A DNA stretch of 64,000 nucleotides. Source: Brienomyrus brachyistius. Its lineage: Eukaryota > Chordata > Actinopteri > Osteoglossiformes > Mormyridae. Shown here piece by piece: positions 55,157 through 64,000 of the stretch. Positions within the stretch are counted from its first letter, which is position 1. The number at the start of each line of letters is the position of its first letter. Below the pieces are notes generated by a model. The model saw nothing but the letters and a program-made list of their open reading frames with translations, was not told the DNA's origin and made no database searches. The DNA lies in the NCBI RefSeq assembly GCF_023856365.1, contig NW_026042393.1, positions 186,001-250,000 of the forward strand, given 5' to 3'. The position numbers and the translations under genes are program-made.

Positions 55157-58100
55157 CACACTATCGCCGGAGCGATGGGTGCCAGGGGCTTATGGTGCCC
55201 GAGTGCCGGCTGTGGCGGGGCGCCGCCCTATGGCTCTCAGAGGCGACACTCGCACCGTCAGCTGGATGCAGCCGAACTGTCGGCGGCTCTCGCTTTCGCT
55301 TTCATGTGCGGGGTGTTAAGTTGAGTAAGACGCAGCAAGCGCTTCTCCTGTTTCACAAATGACCGTTTCCGTTTGTTCACCAGTTAAAGCTTCTCCAATC
55401 AGCTTTATGAGTTTTAAGCTAATTATGGGTGTGAAGTGATGCGTATATAAGTGCACTATCTGTGACCGTTAACTTCATTACAGCGTATTCATCTGACTAA
55501 AATGAATATTAAAAACCCACACCTATCCGAACAAGTACTTATTCTGTTTATGCACTCATGTTGTATGGGATTTCATGCCAGAAAATTCGGTAAATGTGTT
55601 AGCTTGGGTTTCATAAAACACGGTTATAAGGATAATTTTGAACGAACAGGTATTTGCCATCACCAAGGGCGTGCCAGAAGTTAAACATGAGGTATTTCTG
55701 TATAAGTTTTATTCAGAAGGTTCAAAAATACTAGGCCAAAATAAAAGTAGTAATAATTTAAGACTTCGTAATGTTTGGAGAAGCTCCCCGGCAGGCCTGC
55801 AGGTGGCGTTATATACTCAAAATGCCAATATTTCCACAAGGAATGCTTAACTTAATAATTGACGCTGTGGTGGGAGTGATGGGTTTTCCTGCCGTCTTGG
55901 TGATGATTGTAGGAGTATTGTGTGTGTCGGGTGGGGGTCAGACGTCTTTTTGTCTTATTTATCTGCAGTCTCTCCCCTTTTAAAATATGCTGTGGCTGTT
56001 GCTGTGTCTTTCTTCAGTGCTACTTCAGTGATTACCGCTTTAAACTTAGTAAAACAGTAGGATGTGGTGTGCTCCGCTGACCGAATCTAATACACATAGT
56101 GCGAAATTCCACGTATCCCTAACTGACATGCTGGTGGTGGATGCTTAGTTTGTAACATTCTAATCTTTAACCTTTAAACCTGGCATGCACCCATGCACTA
56201 GACTGGCGTGGGCAGGGCAGTTTCCAGAGCACTGCCTGGGGAGCATAAGCGGTGACTATCCCTGAGTAGCAACTGAAGGCCTGACGTCCGAGGGGAGGCA
56301 GAGTCTCCTGAAATCAGTCTGAGCATGAGCAGCATGAATGAATGTGAAATGATCACTATCACAGCTTGGTGTGACGTCGACCAGGTTGCTCTTCCCACCC
56401 TGCTGGTGAATCACCTCTCTCCACTCCAGATACCGGCAATGACGCTGGTTTTCCACCAGCACAGGAAAGCAGAGCGTAGCAGAATCTGCTCAGAGAGGGG
56501 GTGTCTTTTGCCTTGGCCTGCTTTCCATCCACCTCCTTCAGGTGGTGTGAGAAACATGCACTCAACATACCTGAGAATCACCACGGAGGGGAGCGACAGG
56601 CAGCTGCAATCCTGCCCAGGACCCTCTCTGCCTTCTCCCGTGCTGTGTTTGCAGTTTCTCGCTTCCTGTGTGCTCTGTGACTCACTTCCTGTGTGCGAAC
56701 TAGGCCCCACTTCCTGTCATCGCACTCTCAGGCTCCTCTCTGCCACCACAACAAAAACCTGCGGCATTTGCAGCTACAATGGGACAACCGCTCCCTTGAA
56801 CAAAAGCAGCATTAAAAGAAGAAACATAAGCCACCATCTTCAGGGCCTCTCCAGGCCCGATGCCAGATGAGCAACTTGACTGGTCAAGGCAGAGCCTAGC
56901 TGGCTCTGTAGGAGACCTCATGTCTCTCTCTCTGAGCAAAAGCTCCCACTTGGCTGCTTTTGGCAGGTTTGGGGTAGAGACAGAACAGAGCTGTGTTTTC
57001 AAAGGACCTACATTTGTCAGAAGGAATGGCTGGTGAAGCTAGTTACAAAGTGAGACAGAGATGCATGACACCAGCAGCCTGTCCCCCTTGGCCCCCAGCC
57101 CTGTGTGTTCCGTGTTCATGGCCTTCTTTTCTGCACTAGCTTATCATGATCTTATCATGATGAACACCTGTTCTCCACCACGGAAAGTTCTGCAGGGGCT
57201 CCCTGTCAGTGTGAGGAGCACCAGGTCTGAGGCTTGCCTTCACCGACGCTGCCACCGTGTCCCAAAAATGTGACTGTGCTCCATGTGACAGGCTTCAGGA
57301 ATCCTGAGCCTGTAAGCAACCCTGCAGACGAGGTTCCGAGACCCTGTGGCCTGGCCTGACATTTCCTGGGACCCCGCGGCACAGGTGACACCTGTGAGGA
57401 CTCTCGGCACTCCTAACGACAGGAAGCCCCGGCACTGCCATGGTGCGGCTGCGCAGTGGTGGCAGGCAGGGGAGGAGCTGATGCGATTCTTCTGAACGGC
57501 TAGGAAGCCTCATAACCAGAGGCATTCTCTCGCACCTGCAGAGCTCCACACGGCCATTTTCTCTTCCGCTTTTACCATTTTTTCTTTTGGTGCTTTTTTT
57601 TCTAATCAAGGATCAGCATCCCCCGCCATGGGCGTGTCCACCTGGACCGGGAATCAATAGAATCTTGAACCGCCACCCGGACAGCGCTGAGGGCCACCAG
57701 GTAGGTGAGGGGGTCAATCCCTGTCCGCCTGGGGCTCTGTGGTTTTCAGCAGAGGAAAGATTTTTGTGGCCAAAAGGCCGATTGGACCCAAAAAATCAAC
57801 ACAGCAGGAATTCAATAGGGGTGTCTGGCGTGGGAGGGGGGAAACTCTTGGGATTTTGTGCCCAGCCTAAGCAGCCTGCTGGCCTGGACACTGAGGGCAT
57901 CAGCAGGACACAGAGAACCTTCTCCATTCTGGGTCTCCCACTTACCCCACATCTTACCTGCTAATATCAGGCAGACTAGCAATACTAAACATCCGGCTGG
58001 TGAAATGGAATTTCTTTCCCAAAGGTCTAGAATTCAACCTCTGTTTTGTTCTTTTACTTACTTATTATTGATGTAGTAACTCTTGAGAATTGCCAAGGTG

Positions 58101-59925
58101 CTGATCTGTAGTCTGCTGGTTTGTGTGTCCTGGCCCAGATCCATTGTGCTTTTTCTTATGAGTTTTGCTGCTTTGCCCCAGGCTGCTGTGATCTGTCAGT
58201 CAGTCCATGTGTTCTTTAGAACCCACAAAATGGCATGTCTGCTCTGTGTACTGTGCTGAGTTACACGATGGTTACATGAGAAGTGACTCCCAAGTTGGGA
58301 GGAGAGGTGTGAGACCCGCTTGGGGCTGCCTTTTGGCATTCAGCCTGGAAAACTGCTGACATTTTTAGTGACATTTGCAAGGGTCTTCAGAGAAACAGCC
58401 ACAGATGGATCTAAGATCAGAGAAAGCAAAATGAATTATATTTCATTTAAAAAACACATTTTGAAATCTCTCTATCTCTCTGTCTCTATCTATCTATCAT
58501 TCCCTGTTGTTCGCTTTTGTCTCTGCTTCCTACAGTTCTGCCATTTTTTTTTTCTTATTTCTTTGCTGTCATTCTCTGCTTTCACTCCTCATTGTCCTTC
58601 ATGCTGTTCTTCAGTCGTCCCTCGCTGTCATCTCAGTGTCCCTTGTGATTTCCCGATCACCCACTGCCCTCTCCATCCTGCATAGTGACGTAGGTTGGTG
58701 TTTGATGCTGCTCTTTCTGCTGGATCATTCATCCGCCTTGTCTGTGGACCGTGGATCTGGCTTGTCCGTAGACCGGGCTTGCCCGTAGACCGGGCTTGCC
58801 TGAAAATCCAGCACTGAAGGTCTTTGCTGTCTGGATGATCTGATCTTTCATTCCTGTGATTTTTCTTTAATAAAATTTGATCACAAAAAAATATGACAAG
58901 ATGATCTAGTGCTGTTTTGGGATGCGGTGGCAGCGCAAGCAAAGGCAAAAAGATGATCTATATGGCCAGGAGTGGATGCTTTGCTCTGGGGGCCCTAGAT
59001 CGACATAAACAAGGACAGTCAGGTGGTGTTGAACTGTTTCATTTTCCCCACGTCTGGGATCACCAAAGCATGAATGTACCCCGGACACTGCAGGCACCTG
59101 GTCTGAAAGAACCACACAAATCACCAAGCACCAAGTTACACTTAGCAGGGTTAGGGGTCGCTTGGGGTATTTAAGGGCGCAGCCGGAGCTGTATCTGAGA
59201 GCGGATTCAACAACACAGAGACGGGAGTCAGACTGTAGAGAGCAGTGAGCGATGTCTCACCCCAGCACTGATGGGGACATGGCCTCTCTCTGCAGTGACA
59301 CATAGCCAAAGCTGCAGACGACCGCGGGGCATGGACAGCCCCATGAGGCCTGGCTATTGTTCTCCGAGCGCCGGGACATTTTCCTTCTGCCTGTGTCTCA
59401 AAATGGCCGCCCTCAGAGCTTTCGGTTTCACTGACGCAGAGGGAACATGAATGAATTATGCGGATTATGTCAGCATCAGTAACCGAGAGCAGAAAACAAA
59501 ATGCAGCACTTTTTGTCATCTGCATGCTGGGTCGAGGAGCCACACACTGCGGTACACAGTCACCGTGAATAAATGTGCTGTTTGACTACACTGTGATTGT
59601 GCAGTGTTCTGCGTCTCATGCTGCCACTCGGCTGGAGCATGCCCCAGACTCACGCATCCATAGCGGGGAGGGTTGGTCTCCTCAGCTGTTGATCTCAGTT
59701 CCTCAGGATGTGTCCCTGCCTACGTCGCAGAGAACCAGCTGCACCCGGAACCATGTCAATCACTGCATATCACTGAAATGTCCTGTTAGGGTCTGAACCA
59801 CATTTTAAATAAAACAGCATAACACAGGAATTACAGACATGTGCTTAATACACATGAAACATGTAGGTCTGCACATGCTCAAAAACGACTGTGTGTATGA
59901 AGAAGGTTAGGGTGGTACATGGAGA
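55157..59925. other. intergenic, mtmr9-like to lck
   Basis: The first ~150 bp are CpG-containing and probably the mtmr9-like promoter. The rest has many stops and small frames; the longest (181 codons, 56325-56870) shows no domain. A ctat/tctc microsatellite is at about 58465-58500. I looked for fam167b, which lies here in human, and did not recognise it. Non-coding 5' exons of lck may be hidden here. Confidence 0.45.
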
Positions 59926-60447
59926 TGGCGTGTATATTGAAAGTTAGGGTGCGTACACGGAGATGGCGTGTATATTGAAAGTTTGGCTGCGTACACGGAG
60001 ATGGCTTGTATATTGAAAGTTAGGGTGCGTACACGGAGATGGCGTGTATATTGAAAGTTTGGCTGCGTACACGGAGATGGCGTGTATATTGAAAGTTAGG
60101 GTGCGTACACGGAGATGGCGTGTATATTGAAAGTTAGGGTGCGTACACGGAGATGGCGTGTATATTGAAAGTTTGGGTGCGTACACGGAGATGGCGTGTA
60201 TATTGAAAGTTAAGGTGCGTACATGGAGATGCGTGTATATTGAAAGTTTGGGTGCGTACACGGAGATGGCGTGTATATTGAAAGTTAGGGTGCGTACACG
60301 GAGATGGCGTGTATATTGAAAGTTAGGGTGCGTACACGGAGATGGCGTGTATATTGAAAGTTAGGGTGCGTACACGGAGATGGCGTGTATATTGAAAGTT
60401 AGGGTGCGTACACGGAGATGGCGTGTATATTGAAAGTTAGGGTGCGT
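59926..60447. repeat. 38-bp minisatellite upstream of lck
   Basis: About 13.5 copies of gtgtatattgaaagttaggg plus tgcgtacacggagatggc, with ttagggtgcg, tttggctgcg and tttgggtgcg unit classes. One unit near 60220-60240 is short. It ends 170 bp before the lck start codon, possibly within the promoter or a 5' intron. Confidence 0.95.
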
Positions 60448-60617
60448 ACACATTGCATACACAGAGAACCATGATAAATTCTCACTCATAATGTCATTCT
60501 TAAGTCACTGGAGGAGCTTAATCATTACGAAGTGCTGTGTTTCTCTAAACAAGGAGAGTATCTCAGTCTGTGGTGTGGTTTCTCTGTTTAACACGACATG
60601 CTCTCTCCGCAGGCAGG

Positions 60618-63024
60618 ATGGGGTGCACCTGCAGTTCCGATTACAATGATGACTGGATCGAGAACCTGGACGAAGTCTGTGAGCATTGCAACTGCCCGCT
60701 GCCACCCCAGACAGCAAACCAGGTAAGGTGGGGGAATTGAATCAATTGCTGCTGATGTGCCCTTCAGGTGCCAACCGCAGCCAGCTGGCCGATGCCCTCA
60801 GACCTCATGCCCTCAATATGGATGCTATTTAAAATGGTGACCTATAATGCCTTGCACACCTGCATACTAAACGGTTTGAATAATTTCTGCTGTATGGAAT
60901 TATTTTAATATTAACGAAAGCTACATTAGAGATGCATTTTGCAAATTGATCTGCTAAATTTTCATAAAGATGATCTACTAATAAACATCTAATTTGACTG
61001 CTCACCTTAAGGTGAGACAATGAAGAGTTTCTGACAAACAAACCCTTTCCAGTACAGAAGGCTGCAGTCCTGGCGATTAATGCAGGTCCGTCAGTAAGGC
61101 AAGCATGTGATAGCAAAAGAAAAGTCAGTGTAGACAGTGCGAAATCAAAACAATCTCTATCAGTAGTTTTTAAATAATCAGCTGTCGTTATCAGGCAGAA
61201 TTTTCCTTACCACTGCGTTACTGATATACAGGGCAGATGCTGTTACAAGTAGCGGAGACAGAGATGCTGTCTGGGCTGCTGAGGGGGTTAAGCCTCTGTA
61301 TGTGTGATCTGGTTTTTAGTTCAGCCCCCCTGAAAGGCAGGAGACTGTTCCTGCTCCTTCTCCGTGCTTCCTGACGGTTCAGTGGGAACAGCAACCAGAG
61401 TCCACCCTGAAACATCCCATAATAATCGTGTGGGACAGTAGGGTCAAACCCAGAATTGTTGCCAAACCTCCTCATTTGGTGATGCTTCTCTGAAGTCCTT
61501 TCAGGAACAGCGTACTAGGTGTAGATGTTCTCATGAATCATTATGTGTTAGAGGACTCTGGTCTGTTTCCAGTTTAGAGTGATTGTGTGGCGGCGTGTGG
61601 TGCTCTCCCACTGACATGCGTGTTATTTCAGTACACGGACACCAGGATCCCCTACCCCTCCCAGCAAACGCCGCCGTGTTCTCCAGCGCCTGGTGAGTCT
61701 GCACCCGCAGTCTGCTTGTCTTTTTCTGCAGTTCCTCCTCTCTCTCTCTATCTATCTATCTGTCCAACGCTAAACCAATAAACCACTGATAAATTTAGCA
61801 GAAGCTAATCATAACTGCTAACCTCTAATTTTTATTATATGGATTTAGCTTCCATTTGGTTTTTGGCTCTCACACCCTGAAAAATATTACTTGGAGAACT
61901 TAAATTTTAACCTGTTCAACACTGAAGGTCCATTTGTCAGACTGGAGTGATTATCAGGGGATATTTAGGACTTAACCAGTTGGGTATCATTGAATTCTCT
62001 GGAATAAACCTGCATTGATATTTTAAATGTAAGATACTCCATTTGCTAGACATATGCGTTTTTGTTGGAGAAGCCCTGTTTTGCAACTGGCCCATGTTGC
62101 CATTTTGCCCTCAGTGAAGCCCATTAGGGACTACAAACATGGCGCTGTTTACCTGGAACTTGAAAGGAGGGTTTCAGCTCTTTGTTGGTCTATGACTCTG
62201 TCAATCAGAATGCAGAAAATACTGGGAGCCTGTATCATGAAGCTGGATTTCTTCAGAGGATTTCTTGCTTAGCCAGATAATTTGTTGGATTAAAGGCAGT
62301 CCAGGCTATATGTAAGTGAACAAAGATAAACTGAATTCAAACTAGGGTACCTTCAATCCAAAAAGTTATCCGGCTAAGCAAGAATTACAGGCCCCTGTTC
62401 TCTGCTGAGTTCAGGGTGCCCCAGTTTCAATGGCCGTTATTTTCGTGCACTTACATTTAGCCCAAACTATCTTAAATGCGACAAGTTATGGACCAATCAC
62501 ATCTTGTGTTTACACATAGTTAGCTAACGGCATGTCAGACAGCCTGCTGCTGACACGCTAACAACAGGCAGGGTCAAATGTGTATGTTTTTAAGGTGTAC
62601 TAACATTTTAAACCATTAAACTTTATTCACTTTACCTGCAAAAAAATGTTAGCAGATCTACAGTTAGTGAAACTAAATTTAGCAGAAGTTATAAGAAGAA
62701 ATGCTAATCTGCTAACGAAAAAGTTGATTAATTAGCAGTTAATTAGCAGTTAGCGGATTAGCAGAGGATTGCCTGCCACTGGTCTGTGGATCCTCACAGC
62801 TGGTTCTCCACAGGTCTAAAGTCAAAGTCTGTTGCAAGACTGAGAGTGATGTGTGTCTTCCTTCTAGAATGTTCTGCCCAGTGTATGACTTACTGTCCAT
62901 GTACCCTGAGCCAACTCACTTCCTGCATTCCAGACAATCTGGTCATTGCCCTGTATAGCTATGAACCTGACCACAACGATGACCTGGGCTTCCACAAGGG
63001 GGACAAGCTGAAAGTCCTTAACAG
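60618..63024 (+). CDS. lck: LCK tyrosine kinase, first three coding exons (partial)
   Basis: Src-family kinase of T-cell receptor signalling at the inner plasma membrane. Exons seen: 60618-60722, 61632-61692 and 62934-63024; the rest lies beyond the window. The start [13 protein letters not shown] has Gly2 for myristoylation and Cys3/Cys5 for palmitoylation. The unique domain carries CEHCNC, the dicysteine element that in LCK forms a zinc clasp with CD4/CD8 tails. Exon 3 begins the SH3 domain with [12 protein letters not shown] and [11 protein letters not shown]. The acceptor CAG ends at 60612, five bases before the ATG. Intron 2 (61693-62933) holds a tctc/tatc microsatellite near 61738 but no other feature recognised. 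Intron 3 begins with a 47-bp tandem array. Confidence 0.93.
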
Positions 63025-63845
63025 GTGAGATGGTCATCAGCAGGGGGGGGTCCTTATTTACACATCGCTAGGTGAGATGGTCACCAACAGGGGGGAGTTC
63101 TTATTTACACATCGCTAGGTGAGATGGTCACCAACAGGGGGGAGTTCTTATTTACACATCGCTATGTGAGATGGTCACCAACAGGGGAGAATCCTTATTT
63201 ACACATCGCTAGGTGAGATGGTCACCAGCAGGGGGGAGTCCTTATTTACACATCGCTAGGTGAGATGGTCACCAGCAGGGGGGAGTCCTTATTTACACAT
63301 CGCTAGGTGAGATGGTCACCAGCAGGGGGGAGTCCTTATTTACACATCGCTGGGTGAGACGGTCACCAACAGGGGGGAGTCCTTATTTACACATCGCTGG
63401 GTGAGATGGTCACCAGCAGGGGGGAGTCCTTATTTACACATCGCTAGGTGAGACGGTCACCAACAGGGGGGAGTCCTTATTTACACATCGCTAGGTGAGA
63501 CGGTCACCAACAGGGGGGAGTCCTTATTTACACATCGCTGGGTGAGACGGTCACCAGCAAGGGGGAGTCCTTATTTACACATCGCTAGGTGAGATGGTCA
63601 CCAGCAGGGGGAGTCCTTATTTACACATCGCTAGGTGAGATGGTCACCAACAGGGGGGAGTCCTTATTTACACATCGCTAGGTGAGATGGTCACCAACAG
63701 GGGGGAGTCCTTATTTACACATCGCTAGGTGAGATGGTCACCAGCAGGGGGGAGTCCTTATTTACACATCGCTAGGTGAGATGGTCACTAGCAGGGAGGA
63801 GTCCTTATTTACACATCGCTAGGTGAGATGGTCACCAGCAGGGAG
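63025..63845. repeat. 47-bp minisatellite starting at the lck exon-3 donor
   Basis: About 17 copies of gtgagatggtcaccaacagg plus ggggagtccttatttacaca and tcgctag. The first copy starts at base 63025, the G of the exon-3 splice donor (AACAG|GTGAGA). Every later unit repeats a donor-like GCTAG|GTGAGA or GCTGG|GTGAGA. Unit variants: cagcagg versus caacagg, gatgg versus gacgg, ctagg versus ctggg. Confidence 0.95.
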
Positions 63846-64000
63846 GAGGACCGTTCGAGGACCTTTATTAGCAAGAAAAGGTCATCAAAGTTACCTCCTC
63901 TAGCAGTTATAACAGCAGAGAAAACTCAGGGCATTCTTTCAACAAGGGACATTAAATACTGCTGTTTGTTACCTAGTGCCTTTAAAGTTAAAGGACAGCC

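Noticed and set aside
56325..56870. 181-codon frame between the mtmr9-like gene and lck
   Set aside because: No domain, irregular composition, no splice partners; length is within chance expectation for this region.
55157..60612. Search for fam167b between the mtmr9-like gene and lck
   Set aside because: No frame resembled the family; absence by eye is not proof, and a protein-to-genome search would decide.
59926..63845. Repeat arrays considered as CRISPR
   Set aside because: Units are directly adjacent with no unique spacers, in a vertebrate intron and promoter context.

Overview
The window is vertebrate nuclear DNA, almost certainly from a ray-finned fish. Every gene has short exons with GT-AG (twice GC-AG) introns. 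Fish-type tRNA-derived SINEs and Tc1/mariner remnants are scattered between genes, and the proteins match vertebrate families over their full length. I cannot name the species from sequence alone. There is no operon, prokaryotic replicon, CRISPR array or phage.

Layout from left to right: a minisatellite- and SINE-rich stretch with no convincing gene (1-7.4 kb); a decayed syncoilin (sync) pseudogene (7.4-9.3 kb, +); zbtb8os/archease (10.4-14.0 kb, +); khdrbs1/Sam68 (16.2-19.9 kb, +); tmem39b (24.8-28.0 kb, +); ccdc28b (31.9-33.4 kb, +); iqcc (35.6-36.8 kb, +); dcdc2b (37.7-41.1 kb, +); tmem234 (42.1-42.9 kb, -); eif3i (43.6-46.5 kb, +); an mtmr9-like pseudophosphatase gene (47.5-55.2 kb, -); and the first three coding exons of lck (60.6 kb to beyond the window, +). 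As I recall the human map, this is the 1p35 block KHDRBS1-TMEM39B-(KPNA6-TXLNA)-CCDC28B-IQCC-DCDC2B-TMEM234-EIF3I-MTMR9LP-(FAM167B)-LCK. The bracketed genes were not seen here, and zbtb8os and sync are placed next to khdrbs1 instead of beyond lck.

The genes are not a pathway; they are a conserved syntenic neighbourhood. Their roles include tRNA ligation (archease), RNA binding and splicing (Sam68), translation initiation (eIF3i), cilia (ccdc28b, dcdc2b), phosphoinositide pseudophosphatase function (mtmr9-like) and T-cell signalling (lck). I rebuilt exon chains by hand. For zbtb8os, khdrbs1, tmem39b, ccdc28b, iqcc, dcdc2b, eif3i and mtmr9-like, every splice phase closes and the predicted lengths are compatible with the families (eif3i 325 aa, mtmr9-like 548 aa, archease 162 aa); iqcc is much shorter than the human protein.

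The window is unusually rich in minisatellites, mostly intronic. They create long spurious open frames, several carry repeated 5' splice-site-like AG|GTGAG motifs, and one begins exactly at the lck exon-3 donor. Other points of interest are an intact counterpart of a human pseudogene (MTMR9LP), a nonsense- and frameshift-riddled sync relic whose exon end and donor were tandemly multiplied, a 483-bp palindromic MITE-like insertion in tmem39b, two GC-AG introns, and a SINE inserted inside a minisatellite.
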